A DNA stretch of 64,000 nt from an uncultured Oscillospiraceae bacterium (GCA_910587345.1 CAJUKH010000043.1:248001-312000); one strand, 5' to 3'. Shown: positions 32,241 through 41,718, numbered from the stretch's first letter. The notes: generated from the sequence alone by a model not told the origin. Made by a program: numbers and translations.

Positions 32241-33995
32241 TTATGCCAGTGCGCCCATCTGGGTCTCGTAGATCTCCCGATAGGCGGGGCAGGTTTCCAG
32301 CAGGTGGGCGTGGTCGCCGTAGCCGATGCATCGGCCGTCGTCCATCACCAGAATGTTGGTCATGGCCTGGACCGAGCTGACCCGCTGGGCCACCATGATG
32401 GTGGTGGAATTTTGGTGGTGGTCAAAAATGGCTTTTCGCAGGGCCGCATCGGTCTTATAGTCCAGCGCCGAGGAGGAATCGTCCAAAATCAGGATCTCCG
32501 GGTGGGCAGCCAAGGCCCGGGAGATGAGAAGCCGCTGCTTCTGTCCTCCCGACAGGTTGGCCCCGCCGATCTCGGCCCAGTGGTCCAGCCCCTCCTCCCG
32601 TGCGGTGATGAACTCCTCCGCAGCCGCATCCCGGGCAGCGGCCATCAGGGCCCCGTCGTCCAGATCCCGGCCAAAGCGGATATTTTCCCGCAGGGTGTTG
32701 AAAAACACCATGTCATTTTGAAACACCACCCCGAACTTCTGGTGGAGTTCGTCCTTCCCGTAACTGCGGACGTCCCGGCCGTCCACAAACACACCGCCGT
32801 CCTCCACATCGTAAAACCGCATGAGAAGGTTAATGATGGTGGTCTTGCCGCAGCCGGTGGGACCGATGATACCCAGACTCTCCCCTCTTTTCAGGGCAAA
32901 GCTGATGTCGGTCAGGCAGGGTTCTCCCCCCAGGCCGTCCGGGTCCGCCGCCCCATGGGCCGGGTGTCCATAGGTAAAGTTGACGTGCTCGAAGCGGATG
33001 AACTCGTCCCCGGCGGGGGTTTTGGCCTCTTCGGGAGAAAGCACCCGCTGGTCAGGCTCGGTCTCCAGCACCTGGGCAATGCGGTTGGCCGAGGCGGAAG
33101 CCTTGCTCAGCATCATAAAGATGCGGTTGAGGCCCATGACCCCCTGCAAAACCATGTTGAAGTAGATGAGAAAGGCCAATATCACCGTAGGTTCCATCTG
33201 GCCGTTGTGTACCCGCCGGGCGCCGATGACCACCACCAATGTCAGCCCCACGTTAAGGCACAGCTGCATGAAGGGGCCGGGGATCGCCATGATGGTGCTG
33301 GCCTTGATGTCGCTTTTTCTCATATTGTCGTTGGCCCGGCCAAAACGGCGTTTTTCGTAATCGCTCTTGGACAGGGCCTTCACCACCCGGATGCCGGTGA
33401 TGTTCTCCCGCATGACCCGGACCACGTCGTCCAACCGCTCCTGCACCCTGCGGTAGAGAGGAATGCCGTAGCGGGAGACGGTGATGCTGACCACCAGCAG
33501 AATGGGAAACATAACGCAGAGGATGGAGGCCAGCGCCACATCCATGGTCATGGACACCGCGATCCCTCCCACCAGCATGATAGGGGCCCGGATACACAGC
33601 GTCTGAAGGGACTGGGCGCAGGACTGCACGTTATAGCTGTCGCTGGTCATACGGCTTGTCAGGCTGGGCAGGCCGAAGGAATCGAACTGCCGGCCGGACA
33701 GGTTGGCTGTCCGGGCAAACAGGTCCTGCCGCACATCGTAGGAGACATTGTGGGCATTCTCCACCGCCCGGCGGTTGGCCGCCACGTTCAGCTGCCGGGT
33801 AAGGGCGGCGGTGGCGATCATCAAAAGGCCCCAGAAGATCACCGGCTTCATCTGCCCGGTGGGGACCACCTTGCCGATAAGATGCTCCAGTATATAGGGA
33901 AGCATCAGCTCGCACAGGGTGGAGGAAAGTTTGAGGAACATACCCAGGAAAATGCTGAACGCATAAGGCTTCATATAGCGGAAAATCAGTTTCAT
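32241..33995 (-). CDS. ABC exporter half-transporter (degenerate ATPase site)
   Basis: A 584-residue membrane/ATPase fusion, partner of the next gene. The membrane domain (about residues 10-310) is followed by Walker A IGPTGCGKTT, signature NLSGGQKQRL and Walker B ILILDDSSSALD. The catalytic Glu after Walker B is replaced by Asp, the mark of the non-hydrolysing site in heterodimeric exporters such as BmrC/BmrD-like pairs. ATG 33995 has GGAGGT 8 bases upstream; the frame extends slightly further but lacks support. It lies 42 bases after the MarR gene. Confidence 0.93.
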   Translation of the reverse strand: MKLIFRYMKPYAFSIFLGMFLKLSSTLCELMLPYILEHLIGKVVPTGQMKPVIFWGLLMIATAALTRQLNVAANRRAVENAHNVSYDVRQDLFARTANLSGRQFDSFGLPSLTSRMTSDSYNVQSCAQSLQTLCIRAPIMLVGGIAVSMTMDVALASILCVMFPILLVVSITVSRYGIPLYRRVQERLDDVVRVMRENITGIRVVKALSKSDYEKRRFGRANDNMRKSDIKASTIMAIPGPFMQLCLNVGLTLVVVIGARRVHNGQMEPTVILAFLIYFNMVLQGVMGLNRIFMMLSKASASANRIAQVLETEPDQRVLSPEEAKTPAGDEFIRFEHVNFTYGHPAHGAADPDGLGGEPCLTDISFALKRGESLGIIGPTGCGKTTIINLLMRFYDVEDGGVFVDGRDVRSYGKDELHQKFGVVFQNDMVFFNTLRENIRFGRDLDDGALMAAARDAAAEEFITAREEGLDHWAEIGGANLSGGQKQRLLISRALAAHPEILILDDSSSALDYKTDAALRKAIFDHHQNSTTIMVAQRVSSVQAMTNILVMDDGRCIGYGDHAHLLETCPAYREIYETQMGALA

Positions 33996-34037
33996 AGGGG
34001 CCACCTCCAAAGGCTCTTGCTTGCGATCTCGGGTCGT

Positions 34038-34523
34038 TTACAGGCTCTCTTCAGCGGATATCTCCCCCACCGCCATCTGCTCCCGCACATGGCAAAAGCC
34101 CTCCTTCCGCTCCTCGCGGCTGCGCCGGTGTAGAACCTCCAGCATCTTCGCCATCTGTTCCCGCTCGCCGCCGCTGAGGGGCTGCAAAAGCCAGTCATAA
34201 AAGGCCTCCTCCAGATGGGCACGGGAGTTTTTCAGCTCGTCGGCCTTCTCTGTGGCAAAAAGAAGCTGACTTCGCCGGTCGGCGGGGTCCGGCTCCTTGC
34301 GAAGATACCCCTTAGCCTCCAACCGGGCGGACTGGCGGGCGGCGGCTCCCTTGTCCAGATCCAGACGGCGGCAGACCTCGGCCTGGGTGATGCCGGGGTG
34401 ATGGCGCACCATGTGCATAAAGTCAAACTCCGCCGGCCCCACCCCCTGCTCCCGCATTTCCCGGGACGTAAAGCGGGCCGCCACCCGGGCAATGCGGGAT
34501 ATCCTACGCTGGGTCTCGTCCAT
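34038..34523 (-). CDS. MarR-family transcriptional regulator
   Basis: A 161-residue winged-helix regulator: GPAEFDFMHMVRHHPGITQA, then the recognition helix DKGAAARQSARLEAKGYL and the wing RKEPDPADRRSQLLFAT. MarR proteins repress nearby exporter genes until a small molecule is bound. It is first in the MarR-ABC-ABC operon, so it most likely controls its own exporter. GAAAGGAAT precedes the ATG. Repeated GTTGATA elements between the -10 box and the gene are candidate operator half-sites. Confidence 0.92.
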   Translation of the reverse strand: MDETQRRISRIARVAARFTSREMREQGVGPAEFDFMHMVRHHPGITQAEVCRRLDLDKGAAARQSARLEAKGYLRKEPDPADRRSQLLFATEKADELKNSRAHLEEAFYDWLLQPLSGGEREQMAKMLEVLHRRSREERKEGFCHVREQMAVGEISAEESL

Positions 34524-34558
34524 ATTCGACCATTCCTTTCGGTTCGTTGCTGTATCAA

Positions 34559-34610
34559 CGATGATATATCAACTAAATTGGATGATACTGCAACCATCTG
34601 AAATTGTCAA
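34559..34610 (-). promoter_or_regulatory. Promoter and repeated GTTGATA sites of the MarR-ABC operon
   Basis: Minus strand TTGACA (34610-34605), 17-base spacer, TATCAT (34587-34582). Two copies of GTTGATA occur just downstream (about 34573 and 34559), arranged as direct repeats about 14 bases apart, where a repressor would block transcription. Confidence 0.7.
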
Positions 34611-34637
34611 GGAAAACCCGCTCTTTTCCCTCTTTTT

Positions 34638-34678
34638 TGAAAAGAAAAGGGGACTTCCTCTGGGGAAGTCCCCTTTTG
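34638..34678 (-). terminator. Terminator of the amidohydrolase gene
   Basis: AAAAGGGGACTTCC and GGAAGTCCCCTTTT pair around a short loop, 15 bases after the amidohydrolase stop. Confidence 0.85.
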
Positions 34679-34692
34679 TGAACGGCAGGGCC

Positions 34693-35916
34693 TCACTCCA
34701 GCTTTCCGTTCCGGGCCACGACACGCCCGTCCTTGAGCACATACAGGCAGCCGCTCACCGATTTCAGCGCCTCCGCCGTGGTGGGGGCGTCGATGACCGT
34801 CAGGTCCGCTTTGTCCCCCACCGCCAGCCCATAGCCTTCCAGCAGGCAGTTTTTCGCCGGGGCAAAGGTGCCCATGCGAAACACCTTGTCCAGCAGCGCC
34901 CGGGTGCCGTACTGCATCACCTGGGCGGCAAACAGCCCCTCTTCCAGCATATTGCCGTTGCCGAAGGGCCGGAATGGGTCCCGGATATTGTCGGAGGCAT
35001 AGGCGATATTCACCCCCGCCTCAATAAATTCGTGGATGCGGGTGACCCCCCTGCGGATGGGCTGATGGTCCCCCCGGCCCAGAAGATACATATTGCAGGA
35101 GGGCAGAGTGATGACGTTCATTTTGGCCCGGGCGGCCAGGTCGATGATGCGGGCAGCCTCCTCATCGCTAACGGAATTGAGGGTGGTCACATGGCCACAG
35201 GTGACCCGGCCCTCCATCCCCGTCTCGATGGTCCGCCGGCAGATGTATTCAAAGGCCCGGGCGTCGGGAATGTCCTTCTCGTCCACATGAAGGTCGATGG
35301 GCAGGTCAAACCGCTCCGCCTTTTGGAAAATGTAGTCCACCTTATCCCGGTAATCGTCCCCGCCGTAAGGGTAGCCCCCGATAAAATCCACATACCCATC
35401 CCGGGCCAGACCGTCCAGCCGGTCGGTGAGGGCGGCGTCAAAATCGTCATACCAGGGCACGATGGAAAGGATATCCACCCGTCCGGCGTATTCCTCCTTC
35501 AGATCCCGGTGGGCGCAGACCGACTCCATCCCCCAGATGCTGTTGCAGTAGACATGGGACTTCAGACAACCCGAGCCGTGGGCCATTTCCCAGTCAATGA
35601 CCTGTCTGGCCCGTCTCTTCACATCCTCCCGGACCCGGTCCCGAGGCAGGCCCTTGGCGTGGCGGAGCATGATCTCCACCGCCGCCCGTGTGTTGGCCGC
35701 ATCCTCGTCCAGCCCGGTAAGGACCTTGTCCAGATGCATATGAGAATCCACAAAGGACGGGGACACCAGCTTTCCCGCCCCCTCGATGACCAGCCTCGCC
35801 TCCCCCTCCAAAGAGGGACCTGCGGCGGCGATTTTTCCGTCCAGAATCGCCATGTCCGTCCCCTCCGGATAGCCCAGAGGGTTGCCGCCCCGAATCAAAA
35901 TATCATACCGTTTCAT
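34693..35916 (-). CDS. Cytosine-deaminase-like amidohydrolase
   Basis: A 407-residue metal-dependent hydrolase of the amidohydrolase superfamily, CodA/cytosine deaminase branch. Metal motifs: SHMHLDK (His59, His61), DLHVDEKD, GHVTTLN and the Asp in YASDNIRDPF. Such enzymes deaminate cytosine, isoguanine, creatinine-like or triazine rings; the exact substrate is not readable. GGAGG precedes ATG 35916. A single gene between two terminators, it is next to the M20 dipeptidase in the same direction but separately terminated. Confidence 0.88.
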   Translation of the reverse strand: MKRYDILIRGGNPLGYPEGTDMAILDGKIAAAGPSLEGEARLVIEGAGKLVSPSFVDSHMHLDKVLTGLDEDAANTRAAVEIMLRHAKGLPRDRVREDVKRRARQVIDWEMAHGSGCLKSHVYCNSIWGMESVCAHRDLKEEYAGRVDILSIVPWYDDFDAALTDRLDGLARDGYVDFIGGYPYGGDDYRDKVDYIFQKAERFDLPIDLHVDEKDIPDARAFEYICRRTIETGMEGRVTCGHVTTLNSVSDEEAARIIDLAARAKMNVITLPSCNMYLLGRGDHQPIRRGVTRIHEFIEAGVNIAYASDNIRDPFRPFGNGNMLEEGLFAAQVMQYGTRALLDKVFRMGTFAPAKNCLLEGYGLAVGDKADLTVIDAPTTAEALKSVSGCLYVLKDGRVVARNGKLE

Positions 35917-35950
35917 ACCCCGCCTCCACTTCTGCGATCTCTCCTATCCA

Positions 35951-35990
35951 AAAAGGGAGAGGTAACCCGTATCGTTACCTCTCCCTTTCG
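35951..35990 (-). terminator. Terminator of the second M20 dipeptidase gene
   Basis: AGGGAGAGGTAAC and GTTACCTCTCCCT pair around 7 bases, with a T run on the minus strand. Confidence 0.85.
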
Positions 35991-36032
35991 GGAAATCTCA
36001 CGTTTTCGTCTTTTTTATGCTCTTTTTCCCGT

Positions 36033-37475
36033 TCAGCCCTGCGCCATGACCTCGTCCAGCTCGGCCACGGACAGGATATAGATCTTGAATGCGGTGAGCC
36101 AGTCCTCGATAGACAGCGCCTCGTCAGGGCCGTGGGCGTTGCCGTGGCCTTCGGGCAGGAAGTCGGGCTTATGGCCTTTGCGCATAAAACCGGGGCCAAA
36201 GCTGATGGCGTTGGGGATCACCCGGCTGTAAGTACCGCCGCCCATGGCATAAGGTTCCGTCATGTCCCCGGTCACCGCCCGGTAAGCCTTCAGCAGCGCA
36301 GTGACCTTGGGGTCCTTGGGGTCGATATAATAGGGGTTGGCGATATGGACCTCCGCCAGCTTGGCGCCGGCGGCCGCCAGCTGGGCCTTCAAAGCGGCGG
36401 TAATGTCCTCCCCCTTCATGGCCACGGGGAAGCGGATATCGATATCCAGATGCAGGGTGTTCCCCACCTTGTGCATCACACCGGCGTTGATGGTCAGCTC
36501 CCCGCTCATCTCGTCGGCAAACTTGATGCCAAGATTGGTGCCAAAAGCATCCTCAAAGGCGTGGGCAATAAACTTACATCCCCCCAGATCCAGCCCGGTC
36601 TTCTCCTCCAGCACGGCGGCCGCAGCGGCGGCGATGGCGATGGCGCTGTTCTGCGCGTCCTTTGCGGGAGCGGCGGCGTGGCCGGCCTTGCCCCGGCCGA
36701 TGATCTTCACGTTCTCCCCGTCGGCCTCCAAGTCGATGCGCTCCACCCCGCTGAGGGCCTCTTTGGCCTTCTCCAGCGTAATGCCGCTGACGGTCAGAAC
36801 GGCGGTATCGGGGATGGCATTGCGGACGCTGCCGCCCGCAAAGTCCACGATGTTTTTGCCGGCGGGAATGTCAAAGGCCGCATCATAGCCGCCCTTCTGG
36901 GCATAACACACGGGGAACCCAGCGTCGGCCACGATGCTCACGGCGGGCACCCGCCCCTTCATGACCCCCACATAGTGCTCATAGTCCTGCATCCCCGTCT
37001 CCTCCGAGCAGCCCAGCATGAGCCGCAGGGTGTTCTTCATGGGGATGTTGTTCTCCTTGAAAAAGCGCATCAGGAACAGTCCGATGATGCTGGGACCCTT
37101 ATCATCCCCGGCGCCCCGGCCGATGACAAAGCCGTCCTTCACCACGGGGGCGTAGGGTTCATAGATCCAGTGGTTGCCCTCGGGCACCACATCCAGATGG
37201 CCCACGATACCGATCTCGTCCTTGCCGTCACCGAAATAAATATCGCCGCAGTACCCCTCATGATCCTCGGTACGGAAGCCATAGTGCCGGCCCCGCTCCA
37301 AAGCAAAGTCCAGCATCTTCCGGCAATCCTCACCGTAGGGGGCGCCGGGCTTGGCCAAATCGGCCCGGGATACCGAGGGATGGGAGACCCAGAGCTTCAG
37401 CTCCTCGATCATCTCCTCCTTATGGTCGGCGATCCACTGGTCCACAAGGGCTTCTACCACTTTCTTATCTGCCAT
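36033..37475 (-). CDS. M20-family dipeptidase, second paralogue
   Basis: A 480-residue dizinc peptidase (dipeptidase / PepV-like). Metal ligands are in GHLDVVPEG (His93, Asp95), GAGDDKGP (Asp124/125) and GCSEETG (Glu158/159); the lid domain carries GRGKAGHAAAPAKDA, and the C-terminal metal His is in GGGTYSR and neighbours. ATG 37475 is supported by AAAGGCGGGG; the frame runs upstream to 37595 without a site. It is transcribed alone from a TGGACG-17-TATAAT promoter. It is only distantly similar to the 3.7-5.1 kb enzyme, so the two may differ in dipeptide preference. Confidence 0.92.
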   Translation of the reverse strand: MADKKVVEALVDQWIADHKEEMIEELKLWVSHPSVSRADLAKPGAPYGEDCRKMLDFALERGRHYGFRTEDHEGYCGDIYFGDGKDEIGIVGHLDVVPEGNHWIYEPYAPVVKDGFVIGRGAGDDKGPSIIGLFLMRFFKENNIPMKNTLRLMLGCSEETGMQDYEHYVGVMKGRVPAVSIVADAGFPVCYAQKGGYDAAFDIPAGKNIVDFAGGSVRNAIPDTAVLTVSGITLEKAKEALSGVERIDLEADGENVKIIGRGKAGHAAAPAKDAQNSAIAIAAAAAAVLEEKTGLDLGGCKFIAHAFEDAFGTNLGIKFADEMSGELTINAGVMHKVGNTLHLDIDIRFPVAMKGEDITAALKAQLAAAGAKLAEVHIANPYYIDPKDPKVTALLKAYRAVTGDMTEPYAMGGGTYSRVIPNAISFGPGFMRKGHKPDFLPEGHGNAHGPDEALSIEDWLTAFKIYILSVAELDEVMAQG

Positions 37476-37533
37476 GTTATTTCCCCGCCTTTCTGAAATC
37501 GGTTCGCTTTTCTTTTTCTGAAAAGGTACTTTC

Positions 37534-37562
37534 ATTATACACGCAAAATCCCTGCTCGTCCA
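37534..37562 (-). promoter_or_regulatory. Promoter of the second M20 dipeptidase gene
   Basis: Minus strand TGGACG (37562-37557) and TATAAT (37539-37534), spacer 17 bases. Confidence 0.6.
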
Positions 37563-37635
37563 GTAGAAGTGACAGCACATTTTCCGCTTTTCCAAAATCG
37601 AGCCGTTTCCTTTCCCTTTTTTCGCCCATATTTCA

Positions 37636-37664
37636 TTGAGACTTTTGCCGTTTTATGGTATAGT
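37636..37664 (+). promoter_or_regulatory. Promoter of the beta-glucosidase-MFS operon
   Basis: TTGAGA (37636-37641) and TATAGT (37659-37664) with 17 bases between, 43 bases before the ATG at 37708. Confidence 0.75.
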
Positions 37665-37707
37665 GGTCATAGTTGTGTTCAAAACCGTTTAAGGGGGGAT
37701 CGTCCTC

Positions 37708-40242
37708 ATGAAATTGCGTGTCAAAACATACAGCACCACCGACCCCGGTGTTACCCGCCGGGAGACGGACCACCGGGCCGTGGCCCGGCGGGCAGCGGCA
37801 GACGGCATTGTCCTGCTGAAGAACGAAAACGGCCTCCTTCCTCTGAAAAAGGGCGCCAAGGTGGCTCTGTACGGCAGCGGCGCCAACCGTACCGTCAAGG
37901 GCGGCACCGGCTCCGGCGATGTGAATGAGCGGGAGCGGGTCACCGTCTATCAGGGCCTTTTGAACGCCGGGATAACGGTCACCACCGAAAAATGGATCGC
38001 CGACTATGACGCCGCCTACCAGAAGGCCCGGGAGGACTGGCGGGAGTTCCTGCTGGCCGAAGGCGGCAAGGACATGATGAACTTTTTCCATGTCTACTCC
38101 TCCCATCCCTTTATCATGCCCGACGGACGGCCCATTGAAGAAGCCGACGTGGCCGCCTCGGCCACCGATACCGCCGTCTATGTCCTGGGCCGTATTGCCG
38201 GCGAGGGGGCCGACCGCGTGGCCCAGAAGGGAGACTACTACCTCACCGACGCCCAGCGGGCCGATATGGAGTTCCTCTGCGCCCGCTACGCCCATGTGGT
38301 CCTGGTCATCAACGCCGGGGCCCAGGTGGACCTCTCCTTCACCGAATCCCTCCCCGCCATTCAGGCCATCCTCTACATGGTCCAGGCGGGCATGGAGGGG
38401 GGCAACGCTCTGGCCGATGTTCTGACCGGGGCCGTAACTCCCTCGGGCAAGCTCACCGATTCCTGGGCCAGAGCCTATCAGGACTATCCTGCCGCCGCCA
38501 CTTTCAGCCACAATAAGGGCAGCGTGGAGAAGGAGTTCTATGAAGAGGGCATCTATGTGGGCTACCGCTGGTTCGACAGTTTCGGCACAGCGCCCATGTT
38601 CCCCTTTGGTTTTGGCCTTTCCTACACCCACTTTTCCATTGTTCCCGGCACCATTACCACAGACGAGGCGGCCCAGACCGTCACCGTCTCCGCCGCCGTC
38701 ACCAATATCGGAGACACATACGCTGGGCGGGAGGTGGTGCAGTTTTACGCCGCCTGCCCCCAGACCGGTCTGCCCAAGGAGCTGCGCCGTCTCTGCGGTT
38801 TTGCCAAAACCGGCCTTCTGGCCCCCGGCCGGACCGAAACGGTCACCGTCACCTTCCCGGTAAAGGCCCTGGCCTCCTTCCATGAAAGCAAGGCCGCCTG
38901 GATGACCGAGGCCGGCCTTTACGGCCTCTATGCGGGCAATTCCTCCCGCTCCCTCACCCTGATGGGGGCGCTGGAGGTGGAGCGTGACTCGCTGGTGGAG
39001 CAGGTGGACCACATCTGTCCCCTTCAGGAGCCCTTGACCGAGAAGGTTCGTCCGAGCGACAAGGCTATTTCCTTTATGGAGTCTGTGGTCCAGGAGCTGA
39101 AGGACAAATCTCTCCCCGTTCTTCCCTTGGCTGTCCACCCCGCCGCTCCCCGCGCCCTCCCCCCCTCCAAAGCCCTGGAGGCGGCAACCGCCCTCACCGA
39201 CAAACTCACCGACGACCAGCTGATTCACATGGTGGTGGGCGAGGTCAGCAGGGGTCAGGGCAGCGCCCTTGGCTCCGCCGGCATCGCCGTCCCCGGGGCT
39301 GCGGGAGAGACCAGCTCCATTTTGGAGGAACCCTACGGCATCCCCGGCCTGCCCATGGCCGACGGCCCCGCCGGGCTTCGCCTTACCCGGTGCTATGACG
39401 TATCCAACGACACCGGTCTGGCCGTCCCCGCCGGCATCTTCGCCGCACTGGAAGGGGGCTTCCTGACCCAGCCGGAGGTCCACGAAAACACGGTGCCCCA
39501 CTATCAGTTCTGCACCGCCTTCCCCGTGGGCACCCTTCTGGCCCAGACCTGGGACCCTGCCATGCTGGAGGAGGTGGGCCGGGCCGTGGGCCGGGAGATG
39601 GCCGAGTACGGCATCACCTGGTGGCTGGCTCCCGGCATGAACATCCACCGGGACCCCCTGTGCGGACGAAACTTTGAGTATTATTCTGAGGACCCTATCC
39701 TCTCCGGAATCATGGCCGCCGCCATGACCCGCGGTGTTCAAACCGTTGGGGGCGTAGGCACCACCATCAAACACTTCGCCTGCAACAACCAGGAGGACAA
39801 CCGAATGGGTTCCGACAGCATCCTCTCGGAGCGGGCCCTGCGTGAAATCTATCTCCGAGGCTTCGAGATCGCCGTGAAGGAGAGCCAGCCCATGGCCATC
39901 ATGACCTCCTACAACCTTATCAACGGCATCCATGCCGCCAACAGTACGGACCTCTGCACCAAAGTGGCCCGGGAGGAGTGGGGCTTTGCCGGCATCATTA
40001 TGACCGACTGGACCACCACCTCCCCCCGGGGCGGCAGTCTGGCCTGGATGTGCTCTCAGGCGGGCAACGATCTGATCATGCCCGGCACGGAAGAGGACAT
40101 TGCCGACATTGCCGCCGCCCTGGCCGACGGCCGGCTGGACCGGGAGCGGCTCAAGGCCTGTGCGGCCCGGCTCATCGCCCTGGCCTATCAGTCCAACTGC
40201 TACGAGGACCCGGTCAGCTATTCCGAACAGTTCCAAAATTGA
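37708..40242 (+). CDS. GH3 beta-glucosidase with permuted domain order
   Basis: An 844-residue glycoside hydrolase family 3 enzyme. The usual order is reversed: the GH3 C-terminal alpha/beta sandwich comes first (VARRAAADGIVLLKNENGL, about residues 25-260), then a fibronectin-III-like domain, then the catalytic TIM barrel (about 490-830, MADGPAGLRL, NIHRDPLCGRNFEYYSEDP, KHFACNNQEDNR). The nucleophile is Asp767 in GIIMTDW. The same permutation is known from Ruminococcus albus and Butyrivibrio enzymes. No signal peptide, so it acts inside the cell on imported beta-glucosides. The MFS gene starts 40 bases later in the same operon. Confidence 0.93.
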   Translation: MKLRVKTYSTTDPGVTRRETDHRAVARRAAADGIVLLKNENGLLPLKKGAKVALYGSGANRTVKGGTGSGDVNERERVTVYQGLLNAGITVTTEKWIADYDAAYQKAREDWREFLLAEGGKDMMNFFHVYSSHPFIMPDGRPIEEADVAASATDTAVYVLGRIAGEGADRVAQKGDYYLTDAQRADMEFLCARYAHVVLVINAGAQVDLSFTESLPAIQAILYMVQAGMEGGNALADVLTGAVTPSGKLTDSWARAYQDYPAAATFSHNKGSVEKEFYEEGIYVGYRWFDSFGTAPMFPFGFGLSYTHFSIVPGTITTDEAAQTVTVSAAVTNIGDTYAGREVVQFYAACPQTGLPKELRRLCGFAKTGLLAPGRTETVTVTFPVKALASFHESKAAWMTEAGLYGLYAGNSSRSLTLMGALEVERDSLVEQVDHICPLQEPLTEKVRPSDKAISFMESVVQELKDKSLPVLPLAVHPAAPRALPPSKALEAATALTDKLTDDQLIHMVVGEVSRGQGSALGSAGIAVPGAAGETSSILEEPYGIPGLPMADGPAGLRLTRCYDVSNDTGLAVPAGIFAALEGGFLTQPEVHENTVPHYQFCTAFPVGTLLAQTWDPAMLEEVGRAVGREMAEYGITWWLAPGMNIHRDPLCGRNFEYYSEDPILSGIMAAAMTRGVQTVGGVGTTIKHFACNNQEDNRMGSDSILSERALREIYLRGFEIAVKESQPMAIMTSYNLINGIHAANSTDLCTKVAREEWGFAGIIMTDWTTTSPRGGSLAWMCSQAGNDLIMPGTEEDIADIAAALADGRLDRERLKACAARLIALAYQSNCYEDPVSYSEQFQN

Positions 40243-40282
40243 CCCAAACCCACAGGAAAACGAAAGAGAAGGGAACGGTATC

Positions 40283-41512
40283 ATGGGAAAACAGTCCACA
40301 TTTCGCCATTGGACCACTCTGGCGGCCTGCTGCGGCATTGCCGCCAGCTCCATCGGAATGCTCACAAACTCAGCGGGCGTCTTCTACTCCCCCGTGGCCG
40401 CCGCTTTGGAGGTAGGCCGGGGCGCATTTGCCCTCCACACCTCTCTGTGTACCCTGCTGGCCGGCTTTTTAAGCCCCGTGGCCGCCCGGCTGATGAAGAA
40501 ATTCCCCATCCGCCTGCTGCTCACCATCGGCATCCTGTTCTCCTGCGGCAGCACCGCCCTCATGTCCGTGACCCACAGCATCTGGGGCTTTTATGTGCTG
40601 GGACTGGCAAAGGGGATCGGCTTTGCCTTCTGCACCCTGATGCCCATCACCACCATCATCGGCAACTGGTTTGAGGCACGCCGGGGCATGGCCACCGGCA
40701 TCGCTTTGGCTTTCAGCGGTCTGGGCGGCGCCATATTCAGCCCCATGCTCACCTCTCTCATCCAGTCGGCGGGCTGGGAAAAGGCCTATCTGCTTTCGGC
40801 TGTCATCTCCGTGGCCCTGGCCCTTCCCGGCCTGCTGACCCTTCACTACACCCCCGAAGAGATCGGGCTGGCCCCCTACGGCGGCCGGCCCCGGCCGCTC
40901 CGGCAGGAGAGCGGCAAGGCCGACAAGACCGCCCCAAAGGTCAATGTCATCGGCCCCGCTTTGTGGTTTCTCTGCTTTCTCACCCTTTTCAACACCGCCA
41001 TCACCGGTATCGCCCAGCACTTTCCCGGCATCTCCGAATCCTGGGGGATGGCCAGCCAGGTGGGCGCGGCCATGATATCGGCCGGTATGGTGGGCAATAT
41101 CGTCTCCAAACTGCTCATCGGCGTCCTCAGTGATAAGATCGGCCCCTTTGCCGCCTGCCGCACCATGATGTGCACCAATCTGGCCGCTTTGACCATACTT
41201 CTCCTGGTCGCCCCCAGGGCCTCTGCCGTGGCCTTGGCCGCCGCCTTTTTCTATGGGGCGGTCTATTCGGTCAGCGCCACCGGCCTTCCCCTGCTCACCC
41301 GGCGGCTCTTTGGCGAAAACTATGCCTCCGCCTTCTCCGTAGTCACCCTCTTCACCAATACGGGAAGCGCTTTTTCCCTCACCATCGTGGGCCTGATCTA
41401 CGACCTGACCGGCGGATATACCCTCGCCCTGATCGGCGGTATCCTGCTGGACTGCGCCAACCTGGTCCTTCTCTCCCTCCTCTCCCGGCGGGAAAAGGCT
41501 GCCTCCGTCTGA
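40283..41512 (+). CDS. MFS transporter (OFA-like)
   Basis: A 409-residue major facilitator with about 12 membrane helices. The loop after helix 2 reads ARLMKKFPIRLLLT, the helix 5 area has GMATGIALAFSGLGGA, and the matching second-half loop is SDKIGPFAACR. It looks like the oxalate/formate antiporter-type (OFA) group of monocarboxylate carriers. Start ATG 40283 with AAGGGA upstream. The operon with an intracellular beta-glucosidase suggests import of a glycoside or export of a product, but that is inference. Confidence 0.85.
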   Translation: MGKQSTFRHWTTLAACCGIAASSIGMLTNSAGVFYSPVAAALEVGRGAFALHTSLCTLLAGFLSPVAARLMKKFPIRLLLTIGILFSCGSTALMSVTHSIWGFYVLGLAKGIGFAFCTLMPITTIIGNWFEARRGMATGIALAFSGLGGAIFSPMLTSLIQSAGWEKAYLLSAVISVALALPGLLTLHYTPEEIGLAPYGGRPRPLRQESGKADKTAPKVNVIGPALWFLCFLTLFNTAITGIAQHFPGISESWGMASQVGAAMISAGMVGNIVSKLLIGVLSDKIGPFAACRTMMCTNLAALTILLLVAPRASAVALAAAFFYGAVYSVSATGLPLLTRRLFGENYASAFSVVTLFTNTGSAFSLTIVGLIYDLTGGYTLALIGGILLDCANLVLLSLLSRREKAASV

Positions 41513-41530
41513 AGCAGGACACGCCTTTTC

Positions 41531-41559
41531 TTGACTTTTTCCCTTTCAGGGTATATGCT
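41531..41559 (+). promoter_or_regulatory. Promoter upstream of rubredoxin
   Basis: TTGACT (41531-41536) and TATGCT (41554-41559), spacer 17 bases. The leader before the rubredoxin start is about 155 bases and contains a hairpin in which GGGGAA/TTCCCC encloses GCGGC/GCCGC (about 41630-41660). Confidence 0.6.
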
Positions 41560-41718
41560 GTTAAATGTATTACGGTCGTGGTATGGTGCTTTGGCATTCA
41601 GGGCATACTGAACCAACGGGACCCCACGGCGGGGAAGCGGCGCAGGCCGCCTGTTCCCCTTTGAAAACGGCTCTTTTGAGCAAACACAGCTCATTTTTGA
41701 TGAATGGAGGTCAAAACC

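Noticed and set aside
37633..40365. A 910-codon open frame opposite the beta-glucosidase gene
   Set aside because: It is the antisense shadow of a verified GH3 gene, with glycine-rich low-information protein and no start signal.
41560..41718. A known riboswitch in the rubredoxin leader
   Set aside because: I could not match the leader to any riboswitch consensus I know, so only an unspecified structured leader is reported.
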